NCBI GenBank assembly: GCA_036937835.1
Contig: CM072878.1
Span: forward strand, 8,432,501-8,496,500
DNA from: Pampus argenteus
Lineage: Eukaryota; Chordata; Actinopteri; Scombriformes; Stromateidae
Length of the DNA stretch: 64,000 bases
Reading direction: 5' to 3'
Shown: positions 13,893 to 25,443 of the stretch, piece after piece
Numbering within the stretch: the first letter of the stretch is position 1
Layout of the letters: each line of letters begins with the position of its first letter
Notes under the pieces: model-generated
Told to the model about the DNA's origin: nothing
Seen by the model: only the letters and a program-made list of their open reading frames with translations
Database searches by the model: none
Program-made: the position numbers and the translations under genes

Positions 13893-13925
<33 letters not shown>

Positions 13926-13932
13926 TGTGCAC

Positions 13933-13972
<40 letters not shown>
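13680..13972. repeat. Compound CT / GATA / GACA / TG repeat block
   Basis: Four simple repeats in a row: (CT)n at about 13734-13796, nine GATA units at 13854-13889, eight GACA units at 13894-13925, then about 17 TG units at 13937-13971. GATA and GACA differ by one T/C transition, so one probably arose from the other by mutation and slippage. Adjacent GATA/GACA arrays are the unit type of the classic Bkm repeats. Confidence 0.96.
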
Positions 13973-13976
<4 letters not shown>

Positions 13977-14104
13977 TTGTGAAACAGGGAGCAGAACTGC
14001 TTCTAAGTCAAAGTGACAACCGTGTCCAGAATGTCAAACAAACTGTCGCAGGGACAAAACCTTAGGGTCGCTCAGCCATCTGCTGCTGTTCCTTATGTAT
14101 ATGT

Positions 14105-14402
14105 ATGCGGGTGTGTGTGTGTGTGTGTGTGTCTGTGTGAATGTGATGTATATACAGTACACAAAACACTCCGTGTGTATGTGCACAAATTAGCGTGTGT
14201 GTATGTGTGCATAATCGGCATCTGTAAATGAAGGATGCTGACAGTTTTATTCCTTTACCGTCACTGTGTAATCTGCTATTACAGCATAATGGCCAATCAT
14301 TCTGAAAAGGATCTTAATATGTGTGAATGTGTGTAAGTTTGTGTGTGTGTGTGTGTCTGTGTGTGCGAGTGTGAGAGGGAGAGAGAGAGGAAGAGAGAGG
14401 GA
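14105..14402. repeat. Imperfect TG and GAGAGG patches
   Basis: TG tracts at about 14112-14137 and 14339-14367, the second grading into GAGAGGGAGAGAGAG to about 14400. Low-complexity only. Confidence 0.85.
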
Positions 14403-14439
14403 GAGAAAATTTGTGTGGGTGCTATTTCATAAGGAGCTA

Positions 14440-15180
14440 AATGGGAATGAAGACTCTAAATTGCTTTTGCAGTTCAAGCTCAGCCATTTAGGCTGGTTAT
14501 GATTATTACAACGATGGTGTCTCATAAAACGATCTCCAACATGACACAGTAAATCTGCCGTGTTTATCTGTTTCTTTTAGATTTGCCCAATAATGGCACG
14601 CAGAAAGCAATTGCTTGCTGAAATTCTTACCGCGGATGCTCGATGCGAGATGAGATGTGTGTGAGATTACAGCACTTTGGCTGCAAAGATTCCTTTGTCA
14701 TGATGAATATCTGTGATTTGTAAAAAAAACAAGCTTTGAGCAGCCCAATTCCCCCAACATAATCACTATGATAAATTAAAAAATACTGTAGCTGCTTATG
14801 GAGTCATTAACTACGTCGAAATAATGGAGATTATTGAATTCAGTAACATCGACTGAAATCTCTGCTCACATAGTGCATTACAGTAAAATTGTCAGTTAGC
14901 TTGTGAATTTATGGCTGTTTTGATAACGACTCATTATACGCTTTTGCCTTGAGGTCGGCCTCCCCGAACAAATCATCAACCTGCGCGAAAAAACTAATGT
15001 CTTTTCATTTCGGTGAATACAATTCCACCTCTGTGAGCTTTCGAGGTGTCAAGCATGAGGCTAATAATGAAGGTAGTAAACGCTGAAATAATTTGACATT
15101 TGTCATACTTAATCACCTGGTGCTGCCATTGTTTTCACCTGTCAGTTATGTTCAATACTGGCAGCACTGGACGCATTTCC
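14440..15180. other. Repeat-free 740 bp block, best conserved-noncoding candidate in the left half
   Basis: The longest early stretch with no microsatellite, homopolymer longer than 8, or recognisable transposon. It is dense in homeodomain-type words (AATAATGG, GATTATTGAATT, TCATTAACTACG, GGCTAATAATGA) and E-box-like CACCTGTC and TCACCTGGTG near its right end. There is one splice-acceptor-like TTTCTTTTAG near 14579 followed by 27 open codons, but the codons match no family I know. I read the block as likely regulatory or constrained noncoding DNA. Confidence 0.3.
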
Positions 15181-15384
15181 ATTAAGCATCAAACCACCTG
15201 TCGGGAAAATGTCGGTGCATCAACATGCAGACAGATGTGATCAGCTGTTCAATCCAAACATTGATAAAAGTGCCCATAGACCACAGAAACCACATACATA
15301 GACAGTATACAAAGCCTAATCTGATAGATTTGGCTTTTAAATACTGTATGTTTGCAACAAGCAAACACTCCTTTAAGAGCTACT

Positions 15385-15985
15385 TTAAAGGGGCAACGGG
15401 TGTATTGATTATAGTTATGTAGTTATTCTAAATGCAACCAGGTCGGATTCTCTGCACAGACCAGAAGAGCCTTGTAGCATTGTAACATAAAGGAGTAGAA
15501 AGGCGTCACTTGAATAAAGGGAGGACCAGAGGAGGACATTTTTCCAACCAGAAGGTGCAACGTCACCGGGTTCGGTGGCGAATTCAGCGAATACTTACAT
15601 GTAACCTGACGTATGAACTGTACTAAAACAAATTTTAGCCAAATGGGTTTCATCATCGTATTACAATTATTAATGTTACCGAACTAAAATTAGATTCATA
15701 TTAGATTTGTGTCTTTCTTCCACTCTTCCAAATCAAATGCACGAGTTAGCTCATGGGAAATGTAGTCTTCATTCTGAGAAACACTGGCGCTTTTGTCCAC
15801 CTTGTAGTAAGGTTAAAACTTACGCTCTACTATATTTTTTAAATGAACATTCTCAATCAGCACTAACCTTAAAACGAACACTACATTTCCTGTGACTGCT
15901 TCACAATAAAAGCTACCCTATGTTTTGCCAATTGGATGCTTTTAATGTGAAGCAACGGGAAATTTTGTCGTGTGAGAATGACAGA
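15385..15985. mobile_element. Possible unclassified interspersed element, about 0.6 kb
   Basis: This block differs in texture from the clean DNA to its left and feels like a dispersed fish repeat (for example CATGGGAAATGTAGTCTTC near 15753 and GCACAATAAAAGC-like sequence near 15901). An identical 8-mer GCAACGGG occurs at 15393-15400 and 15952-15959, and could be a target-site duplication or chance. No transposase or reverse transcriptase is visible. The minus-strand 77-codon frame at 15423-15656 has no recognised domain. Confidence 0.28.
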
Positions 15986-16554
15986 CTCTTCACACTGAAA
16001 CCTACTCAATAGAGAGATAATTAGAGAAAGAGAGAAAAAAAATGAGTTATATTTTTTTTGAGTTATAGGATATAAAGATCTGATCTACACCTTTGCTGCC
16101 TTGCAGTTTTTCCATTTCCCTCTGCTGCATCTCTCTCTCTATCCACAGACCGCTTCGCCTCTTGCTTCATGTCCTTTCCAGACCAAGTCAAACTCTGCTC
16201 TTTTTTTCTCTTCCCTGTCCTCATCTTTATTGCCCCCCCCCAAGTGTACGTTAATGACCTTGCAGTAGAAAGAGAGCAAAGACGGCAAGAGTGAGATGGA
16301 GAGAGGAAGAAAGAGGGCGGAGGAGGAATGTCAGTGATGCAGAGACCTGACTTTCCTTTATACTTTGGAGAGCTCTCTGTCCCTCTATGTTCTCTCTTTC
16401 ACTGCTTTCATCTTTATTCCAGAGAACATAGATTCACTGATTTGCCTCTTCAAACAGCTCACTAACTATAGAGGATCATCCAATTCAAAGCCCCGCATTT
16501 ATATGCTTGTCACACCGACTCCCTTCATGTGTTGTCAACTTGCGTGCGCGTATA

Positions 16555-17240
16555 CTGTATGCGTGCGTGTGTGTGCGTGTGTGTAGCCATGCGGAATTTA
16601 ATGTCGAATAGGTGCGAAGCAAATCCTCCGGGACTGTTACAGCAAAATCCAGAACGTAAGAAAGAAAACAGGGAAGGAAGGCAAGTAGAACGGAAAGAGG
16701 AGAAAGTGAAGATAGTGTAAGGAGGGAAGAGGTATTTTTCCTTCATTCTACACCCGTTTCCCCTCCTCTTCCCTTCTCTTTGAGATGCTCCAGAAGATAA
16801 CAGGGTCAGGGATGATGGGATGCACAGTTGGAGGACAAGAGCAAAGAAGAGAAGAAGGATAGAGGAGGAGGAGGAGGAGGAGGAGGAGAGACAAACGAAG
16901 GTTGACACAACAGTGAGAGAGTGACATTGTGTGACAATGCATGATGGTGTATGTTTAAGTGTGTATGTGTCAGGGTGTAGGGTCTTGTACATGTCGTTAA
17001 ATGTAAGTGTGCATATGTGTGTGTGTGTGTGGAATATGCCTGTACGTGTGTCAGTGTGTGAGTGTGCATGCATGTGTCTGAGGTTGTTCAGGGAATTACT
17101 GTGGTCAGCAGTGTGGAATGAACGGTGTGTGTGTGTGTTTGTAAGCATGAGGATTTACTGTTTGTGAGTTTAGATTCGGATTTAGTGTCAGTTGGAGTGT
17201 ATATATGTGTGTGTCTGTGTGTGTGTGTGTGTTCTCCTCA
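16555..17240. repeat. TG-rich imperfect repeat region with (GGA)n
   Basis: Short TG/CG patches near 16558-16586, a (GGA)n tract at about 16861-16888, and recurrent imperfect TGTGTG patches from about 16940 to 17232. The 207-codon minus-strand frame across here is His/Thr, Ser and Leu low complexity and is not a gene. Confidence 0.85.
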
Positions 17241-17948
17241 AAATTATTTTTAACTGCACATCACAGCAGGAGCCAAAGTTTCACTCTAAGTAGGTCACAA
17301 GTGATGATCTCAAATAAGGATAAATAAAAGACACACACACACACTCATAGGATGTTAGTGTGTGGGTCTGCGTGTGTGCGTGCGTGCGTGCACATGTATG
17401 TCACATAATCAGATAAAGACAAAATCATATACCAGTGTTTGCAAACACTCATGATTGCACACGTACAGTCACACAGATACACGCAGTCGCACATCTATTC
17501 AGATACACAGTGGCGTACTGTGCTCGTAATCAGACATCAGCGTCATAAAATCTGCCTGCATCATCAGTCTTATATAAAACGGGAGACAAGACGTTGTCTC
17601 ATTTTTGCTGTTGCATGTTTTATTATTCTGCTTCTTCTTTTTTTTTTCTTTTACAGTTTCATCATTTCCACATTCTTTTCTTTTGAAGCACTCAAACCTG
17701 TTCTGATCTAAGTGTTGTAAAATACTGTTATTGACTATCTATTTTTTTTGTGAAAGATATCAGTATAGATGACGGTTTACAGGTACACATGTGATGAATT
17801 AACGATACTATAGATGCCATAAATAGCCATACAGCCTTGCATAATAGTCACTCATAACAATTGCGCCTCTGTTATTGAAGCATCTCGCCAATGTTACACA
17901 AACTGTAATATAACTTTTCTTTTCTGCCGTGACTGCCTCGGTAAATAG

Positions 17949-18031
17949 AAGATGAAGCAGAGCCTGAACACGATCTTGTCTGGTTTGGGATCCCCGAAGA
18001 AGAACTAAAGGATAACTGGTCAGATGTATAA
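17949..18031 (+). CDS. Candidate 3'-terminal exon fragment ending in a PDZ-ligand-like tail
   Basis: A 27-codon frame follows a possible acceptor (AAATAG with a pyrimidine-rich run upstream) and ends at TAA 18029-18031. It is acidic and proline-containing: EDEAEPEHDLVWFG, then IPEEELKD and a C-terminal WSDV. S at -2 and V at the end fit a class I PDZ ligand. An in-frame TAA lies directly upstream (17942-17944), so it can only be coding if spliced. AATAAA signals follow at 18352-18357 and 18597-18602. I do not recognise the protein, and no partner exon was found upstream. Chance is the main alternative. Confidence 0.22.
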
Positions 18032-19694
18032 GGATGTTCTTCTTGGTTTACAGCAACAGTGATCCATGCAGATTCGTCCTAGTCCCATAATTGAACATGT
18101 GAATTTAGCAATGCAGTCACACATTTACTTTTTTTTTTTTTTTATGTTTTGTAAACAACCCTGTTGACATCTTACAGCCATCAACTGCAGTTGATGAAAA
18201 ACAACACTGTGTGCAGCCTGATTGAGAACAGCTGACTGATACAAGTTAATTGGAGGATGTGACTATAGCAGATTGATAACAGCTGTTTGAACAGAAGCTT
18301 TGCGTATTATTGTGTCAAAACTCTGAGGAAAGCAGCACGTTCTGTTAAAAAAATAAAAATGAAAAATAATGACAAACATATGTCATCTTCTATTTTTGAC
18401 GTTTGATGTTTCAAATCTCAAAAAATGTAAACATGAGTCATTACACAAACTTACACTCACAAAGTCATTGGAGTTTTCTAACCAGTGATATTTCGAAAGT
18501 ATTTTGAAGCAAATTTAGGTTGATACGCAGCATATAAAATTACACTAAATATTGCTTGTTTTTATTCGTTAAAAATGTATCTTTGCTGTGTTTGACAATA
18601 AAAGAGTCAGAAACGCAGGGCGACCATCTGACTTTCACAATGACACTTAACAATCAATCAGGGGCCTGAAGTCATCTGTTACTTTCATTACTTCCACTGA
18701 AACAAGCATTTAAAGGCAAATGATTAAATAAAAAAACAACAACAAAAAAACAATCTTGCTGTTTCCAAACTGCTTAACACATGACACACATAACATATAA
18801 TACACATACGCAGACACAAACAAGTACAAATGGGAATATGTCTATACAAACTGTTAATTAGAGAAGGTGCATTATCTCAACCACAAGCTCCAGAAATCCA
18901 ATTTTTCCACAAGTATTAGGTTTCGGTTTAGAAGACGGTGCGGTGCGTTTTTTTTTTTTTTTTCAAATGGATTTCAGAAAGCTGTTCTTTTGCCTTCAAC
19001 ATGATAAATTGCTTCATGTAGTAGTTGGAAGTCATACATAACCTTACGTATTGTCATAAAACGTGCTTTGACATACATAATTAAAGCATAAGCAATTGCT
19101 TCTGGCCACTATTTGGTATGACTGACCAGCTGTTTATTGCTACTCCCTGCTGGTTAGAGTACTGGCAATATAAGACGGACTTCATTCCCTTTCTGTCTCC
19201 CTCCCACATCTCTCTCAGTTTGCTCTTATATATTTCTCTCTGTTTCTCTGCTCCTCCTGTGCAGCCACTAGCCAACACCTTGTACAATACACTTCATTGC
19301 GTTTTATTTTTTTTTCCGAGACAGCCAATCTATATTTTAGTGCTTACAGCATATAAGGCAACAACAAGGCGTGAGATAGGAACAGACAGAACACATTCAA
19401 GTAACATGTAGGCATATGTTCTGTTGTTGTGTGTACAAAAAAGTCTGTACGTTATGGCCTCAACTGTGTCAAGGTTAGAGCCTGTTTGGGAGACATCCCT
19501 ACAAGTGCAGAACACAATATTCAATGCAGCGTTTACTAATTCCTGCCTGTGCAACTCTACACCTCCAAAACGGTCCGATTTGAATCCCATTTCCTGCATT
19601 TCTACATACATTTGGGACTAAAGCAACCAATACAAAATCTGAGAAAAAAAAAATAGGGTCATTCACAGCGAAGTATAGGCAAACAGAAGTGCTT
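18032..19694. other. Noncoding segment with T runs
   Basis: Homopolymer T runs sit near 18128-18143 and 18949-18963. AATAAA words at 18352 and 18597 could serve the exon candidate at 17.95 kb. The stretch near 18636-18740 is free of simple repeats. No further exon or named repeat is seen. Confidence 0.45.
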
Positions 19695-19699
19695 TGAAA

Positions 19700-19765
19700 T
19701 AATACACTTTATTTATATAGCACTTAATCTTAGCAGCACTTTAAATTTATATTGATAAGTTCCTC
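19700..19765 (+). repeat. Fragment of a common fish repeat (CACTTTATTTATATAGCAC motif)
   Basis: The words GTGCTTTGAAATAA, CACTTTATTTATATAGCAC and AGCAGCACTTTAAATTTAT resemble the widespread fish repeat tail in which ACTTTATTTRTATAGCAC is near-invariant. Only a short piece remains and its class is not determined here. Confidence 0.4.
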
Positions 19766-20347
19766 ATAAAGAGCACAAACATAGAAAGCAATGCTCCCAT
19801 GTGCTCTCACAGGCTTGTAGCAGTTCAGTATCTCATGTGCCTTAGAGGTAGACAAAGTTAAAACCTTGTATAAATTATCCCAGGACTGTCCCACTTCTCA
19901 ACATAGTAAAAAAAAAAAAGTCGGATCAGCACCACAGTATAAATGGATTCAGTATGCACATGTAAATGTCAACTGGAAGACTGAGTGAGGTTCTTTTTTA
20001 GCATATACCAGCAAGACACAAATACTTCCACTGCTAAAAAGATAGAGCAGACAAGAAGGGTTGGAGAATAATACAATAACATTCAATAAAAATGTTATTG
20101 TGCTATATGTCTGCCCTATATGGCTCGGAAATAAGACACCCGGAATAAATACCCCGAGAATACAAAATGAATACACAAGAAATATAATATATAATGATAA
20201 ACAATAAACTATATATCCCTATACACATGTTTGCATTTATCTAAAATTGTCACTGAATGTACTGTAGGAGGAATGTCAATATTTGTTACGAATGAGTTTC
20301 TTTTTATTTATTTATTTCCTCACAACCTGAAACAGCATTTATCAAAC

Positions 20348-20370
20348 TTTTTTTTTTTTTTTTTTTTTTA
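20348..20370. repeat. T23 homopolymer
   Basis: Uninterrupted run of 23 T. I see no SINE or processed-gene body on the A-strand side of it. Confidence 0.95.
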
Positions 20371-21139
20371 CTCTATTGTGTAGAAAAGTACATGTGCAGT
20401 TGAATAAAACATGCATTCGGTTTGGCCTAAATTAATCTTGCATAACCAAGCTTGAAGAGGCCCGGGGAAAATGAAGCACAAACATGCAGGCTAGGAAACG
20501 TTGGAGACACAGTGAGTTGTCATTATACTTCACTTTAAACCCATAAAACGGCTCTTGGGAAGTTGTTTTACAGAAAACTAACCCACGGTGCTGTTTCTAC
20601 AGGCGTACGTTTTTCACATTCGCAGATAATCACTGTTTAAAAACTGAACATAATGGAAGGATGATGTCCCTGTTTGGTCTCCTCTCTACTCTACCTCCTT
20701 CATTTCTGTTCCCCGTCACAGTAATGTGTAACGGGAAGCGACGACACATAACATTATCAGTCTGTGCTTTCTTTGTTTTTTGTTTTTTTTTATAAATCCT
20801 CACACGCCTGTAATTGCCTTTTTATTATGTGTGGGAGAATTCAGGGTGCAAAACACAGGAGAGCTGCAGCGGAAAAGAGCAATACGATACAGAAGTACAA
20901 AAGACATTCCAAACATTAGCGTCACTTTTCTCTTTTTTTTATTGTGGATCGGCTGCATTTTGCACCTGTTTCTTTTGCGACTGTGGTGGTTTTATAGATA
21001 CTGGATACCTCAGCCCCCGGCTTGATGTCAACTAATCACCGTGGGAAACGAGTTGGAACGTGACCAACTGATGAAGAGGAGGCCGGGGAAAACATTGACA
21101 TCAGCAAAACTGTATATTGTTGATGTAATGCCCATGAGC

Positions 21140-21142
<3 letters not shown>
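20371..21142. other. Noncoding segment, nothing recognisable
   Basis: Mixed AT-rich DNA. Overlapping plus-strand frames at 20780-21035 have no family resemblance and start inside a T run. Confidence 0.45.

Positions 21143-21196
<54 letters not shown>
21143..21196. repeat. (AT)27 microsatellite
   Basis: 54 bp of uninterrupted AT/TA, the longest AT tract in the window and fully self-complementary, so it can form a cruciform. Confidence 0.97.
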
Positions 21197-21200
<4 letters not shown>

Positions 21201-21313
21201 AGTTATTGTAGTTGTACTTTACACATTATTTTTCATTGCAGTTGAATGTATGATACTTCCTGTATTGGCAATAATTTCGAGTCTAGTAGGTATGATGAGT
21301 GCATGTGTGCGTG

Positions 21314-21314
21314 C

Positions 21315-21345
<31 letters not shown>
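21314..21345. repeat. (TG)n microsatellite
   Basis: About 13 TG units preceded by GTGCATG steps, followed by GAGA-rich sequence to about 21390. Confidence 0.93.
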
Positions 21346-21666
21346 AAAGGAGAGAATCCAGAGAGAGAACGAGAGGGGAGGTAGACAGAGACTGACAGGT
21401 GTCAATTTCAGCTGTTTTGTCCCCTTTGTCACCTGTACTAAGATACAGTGACTGTGCAAGTTGACGTCTTAGCGTATTTTACCCTTCGGGGTTTGTGTGT
21501 GTTTGTAGAAAGGAGTATCCATATAGGTATATTTCATTCTTTATGTGGATTTTAGCTTTGACCTGGGTCATTGGTTTGCATGTTTCTCCTTTGATAGAAG
21601 GACATATGTCCCCTCAGGGTTCAAATACAAAAGGCAGCTCTTTTAAAAAGTAACCTTTTTTGATGT

Positions 21667-21667
<1 letters not shown>

Positions 21668-21713
<46 letters not shown>

Positions 21714-21719
21714 CACACA
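21668..21719. repeat. (CA)n microsatellite
   Basis: About 25 CA units with one GC interruption near 21706. A purine-rich GAAAGACAGA stretch follows to about 21890. Confidence 0.95.
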
Positions 21720-21899
21720 GAAAGACAGACACACATATGGCTTGTTAGGAAGTTCACCACATTGACAGCAGGACTGACAGATGAGGAAAACGAGAAAGAC
21801 GCAGGGAAAGAGAGACAGTGAAGGAAAACAAAGAGACAGAAACTGAGTGAGATGGATGAAAGGACGTCCAGCGGTACGAAGAGAACACAGTCATACTAT

Positions 21900-23760
21900 A
21901 TAAAGTGATTAAACATACATAAAGTCCTTGTTGCCCTGCTTAAAATATATATAATATTTGGGAGTGTGACATGTTTCCCTGTCATCTGGATCTAAGGAGT
22001 AATGATTTTCAACCCTCACACATAAACCTATATAGATGCAAATGTGGCAACATGCAGCAATCTGAAGAAAAATGCAAAACTTTCATGAGAGAAAAACCTG
22101 TCAAATTTGATTTTTAGCCAAATATCGTAGTGTATGGTTACCCTTCTTAAATCTTAAAATATTAGAAAATTAAGTATCCTGTAATCCTGCTATTAAATTC
22201 ATAATCATATATCTAAATGGCAAATGTAGATTTCAACCTTTAATCTTTTTCAACCTTTGAATCTTGTATGACTAAGCAGCCACAGGCTTCACCCGACAAA
22301 ATACAAAAATCAAACGTCTGGTGCTGCTGTGTCATCTGATGTAGGTCTCAGCAAAAAAATGCATCATCAAAGATGTCAGGTGTGCACCCTGATAGTGAAC
22401 TTAATACGATTTTACTGAAAATGTATAGATGTCACAGGGAGGGAAAAGCTTTAAATGTATGCATAGCTCCGACAGGGCATCATGGGACAGAATTTCAGGC
22501 AAAAAGGCAAAAAATGTTTCAGGGCAAATTCAACACACTGTATCTACAGTATCTCAACTGATGGACCAATTTGCTAATTGATTTTAAGTCTGTGCTCCCG
22601 CTGCAGCAATCTTCAAATTGTTGTTCATTTCTTATTTTCTACACAGCAGTTCAAACACTACTTCATCTGATTGAGAACTGAATGAATGAATATTTAAGAT
22701 CAGACTGATTCAGGCTGAATGCCCCTCCAATAAATCACGCCTTTGAGAAGTATATAAATGTTTTTCATGACCTTTGTGTCAGAAAAGGTGTTGATTAAAA
22801 CTTCTGGTAATGGTTTCATTATTTATTATCATGATTACTTGGTGTTTTTAATGATTTACCGCCTTCTTGGTTTTACATCGGAGTGTATAAAATGTTTGAT
22901 TTGCTTGAAGTGTGAAGCGTTATCTAAATCACTTGAATTAACATTTCTGGTGACAATGTTTTGGTGATTTATGTATCGCTGCATTGGATTTTACTATGCA
23001 TCTCTATCTGATGGGATTTATAATATTTGTAATTCCTTGCTACGTTTTGCTCTTGTTCCATATTGGCCACGTGAAAATAGCAACGGAAAGTGAACGGCAA
23101 TGGGGCGGTTCCCTATTAAATTAAAATTCAAATCATAATGAGACACGTTCAAATGCCAAGAAGTGAATGCAGATTGGAGACCTGCAGCCGACAATACTTT
23201 ATATTAATTATATTAATATAATCTAAATAACCCCTTGATGCTCTGTAATTACTTCCCTTGATAATGTAAACTTTTTTTTTTTCAATTATAACAGTGACCA
23301 GCTCTTATTATTTGATAAGTGCTGTAATATTTTAATTGGCTGTAAGATAAGATGAAATTAAAGACAGTCAGTATTATTATTACACCGCCATTAAAATAAA
23401 TGAACTAGAGTAAAAGAAATAACAGAGAACACACACACAAACACCAAGCAAAGACACATGGAAAGAATGAATAGTGAACTGTTGATAGTCGTTTGCCTCT
23501 CTCCTATCTCCCATCACCTCACATTCTCCTTATTTTATCATTTGCTCTACCTCTACCTCCTTTCCTTCCCTCCTTTCTCTGACTCTTAGCATTGCCTCTT
23601 CTCCCAGTTTTCTGGCTCCTCCTTTCATCTCTGTTGTTCTCCCACCTCGTTCTCCATCCTCCCTTTCCTCCCTCTTATGGACAATCACTGTTTAAAACAC
23701 AAGTTCTGTCTAAAGTTGAAAAGTTGAGCTGATTGGTCAGGCCATCGCAGTGCTGAATGT
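21900..23760. other. Noncoding segment including clean blocks
   Basis: No gene. The stretches at about 22560-22745 and 23040-23280 are free of microsatellites and contain TAATTGATTT, AATCATAATGAG, TAATTATATTAATATAATC and CACGTG words, so they could be regulatory. The region at 23500-23680 is pyrimidine-rich low complexity. The 22373-22561 frame has no recognisable domain. Confidence 0.4.
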
Positions 23761-23761
23761 A

Positions 23762-23812
23762 GACACACATACACACACACACGCGTGGGCGCACACACAC
23801 ACACACACATAT
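23762..23812. repeat. Interrupted (CA)n microsatellite
   Basis: CA units interrupted by ACGCGTGGGCGC near 23780-23792, which contains an MluI-type ACGCGT palindrome. Confidence 0.9.
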
Positions 23813-24229
23813 TCAGAGCGCTCTTACGTTCTGCTTCAGTTCCCCAAAAACAAAAAAAAATTGTAGCTGAGGGCAAGAAGCTGAGCCTGATGTTATTATA
23901 CAGCAATGGAGAACAAACAGAAGACATTTATAATTTTTAACATTTACTCTCCAGAGCCACGGAGCCTTCGTGTAACACTGTCAGGATTATCACAGCAACG
24001 TGCAGTGAAACGAACCCTCTTTTTCCTACAGTGGATAATAAAATCAGGTGGTACATAGAGAAGATCACTCTAGATTGCAAACAAAGGAAACAGGAAACCC
24101 TGCAATACCCCTTTCATCCTTTCATCTCCCCGCCACTATGCTTTCTTTTTTATCTTCTCTTCCTCCCTCTCTTCTTCCACCCCACCCCTGATGAGATGCT
24201 TTCTGACACGGTTCCTCTAGCCATCTGCA

Positions 24230-24338
24230 ACACACACACACACACAGACACACACACATACACACACACACACACACACAGATGCCCATATACATACGCA
24301 AATGCTCCTTAACAACACATACTCTAACACACACACAC
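24230..24338. repeat. (CA)n microsatellite cluster
   Basis: Nearly pure CA at 24230-24281 with two interruptions, then a shorter CA patch near 24329-24338. The His/Thr and Val/Cys frames on both strands are artefacts. Confidence 0.94.
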
Positions 24339-24479
24339 TCAGCACAAACAAAACACCTGTTTTACATACCCGAGCTATTTCCTCCACACCCTTTTTGAAC
24401 ATATCGGAAGTCAAATGACTTCACAGAGCCACAACATTATATATTTGAGCACCACAAAAAGAGCTTTGTCTTAATGGAT

Positions 24480-25200
24480 GATTGTTATTTTAAAATTAAT
24501 GCTGCAGCAGATTTTACTTTGCAGGAACACGCTACCTCCACTTTCGCTATTACTTTCCTCCAGCTGTCACAGGTTTCTATGCATAAAACTGATCTTACAG
24601 TGACAACAGGTCCTTTTGGACAATCTGCAGCTTGTTAGCGAGTTGTTGAGTAATCTTACACAATATTTCAACAGTGCATAGTTATAAATATCTTAGCAGC
24701 AAATATTTGTGACTGTGATACGTGACTGGCCATTTGATGTTTTCGATGAGAGGCACAAGGAGGCAGTGAGAGCTTGCTGGCATCAAAGCTTTTGATAGAC
24801 TAGAAGTTGTACACGCTACAGACGTGTATTTCTTGCCACTAATTAGTCAGGAGCTGTCTGCGATCGAGAATGATATGTCGTTAGTCAAGATCCTAAACGC
24901 AGATGTGCCAGTCTTCACAGAAGGCAAACAAGTCAAGTGAAGTGGAGAAACCGAGCGAGAAGACAGATCCATCCTCTGATACTTCAAGAATTATTTTATA
25001 TATCGAAGGAGTGGAAATGCCCACTATCACACCAGTCGCCTTCGGTTTTACCTCTTCTACGTCTGCTTCCTGGTGATCCCTGAGACAGGAAACGTGATGC
25101 CATCTGCTGCAAACATTAAAATGATCATAACGTGAAAACAAACAGAAGCTCCGTTTGACAAACTGATTAATTGCATTTGTATTCACTATGTGACAAAGGC
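24480..25200. other. Repeat-free 720 bp block, conserved-noncoding candidate
   Basis: No microsatellite or transposon texture. Words include CCACTAATTAGTCAGG near 24837, CATCTGCTGCAAACATTAAAATGATC near 25100 and GATTAATTGCATTTG near 25164. A 97-codon minus-strand frame (24893-25186) runs through it, but it has no motif that I recognise and no splice or promoter context, so I treat the block as noncoding, perhaps a regulatory element. Confidence 0.27.
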
Positions 25201-25243
25201 ACCCACCGATGTCTCATATGTGCTGAGATGTGTTAAAGAGAGA

Positions 25244-25268
25244 GCAGAGAGAGAGAGAGAGAGTGTGT
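25244..25268. repeat. (GA)n short microsatellite
   Basis: About 8 GA units ending in GTGTGTG. Confidence 0.88.
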
Positions 25269-25421
25269 GAAAATGGCTGGATAGGAATGTAGTTTCTTTG
25301 TCAACTTTATCAGCAGGACACGAGGGAGCATGTTACAAAGTTACACAAAGCATTCCAACATGTTTAATGGATATGCCCTGGTTGTATCTCATAATGGAGA
25401 AGAAGCTCTTCGCAGCCGGGA

Positions 25422-25443
25422 GGAGGAGGAGGAGGAGGAGGAG
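25422..25443. repeat. (GGA)n trinucleotide repeat
   Basis: About seven GGA units. The poly-leucine stretch of the opposite-strand frame is its translation. Confidence 0.93.

Noticed and set aside
13854..13925. CRISPR-like periodic array
   Set aside because: The periodicity is simple GATA/GACA tetranucleotides with no spacers.
14579..14662. Acceptor-like TTTCTTTTAG with 27 following open codons
   Set aside because: The residues match no family and the surrounding block reads as noncoding. An acceptor-like word of this strength is expected several times in the window.
16525..17148. 207-codon minus-strand open frame
   Set aside because: Built from CA-repeat His/Thr, a (GGA)n-derived poly-Ser/Leu stretch and C/T-rich sequence, with no conserved motif.
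25422..25443. GGA repeat as a coding poly-leucine or poly-glutamate tract
   Set aside because: Short trinucleotide repeat in noncoding DNA without a supporting frame.
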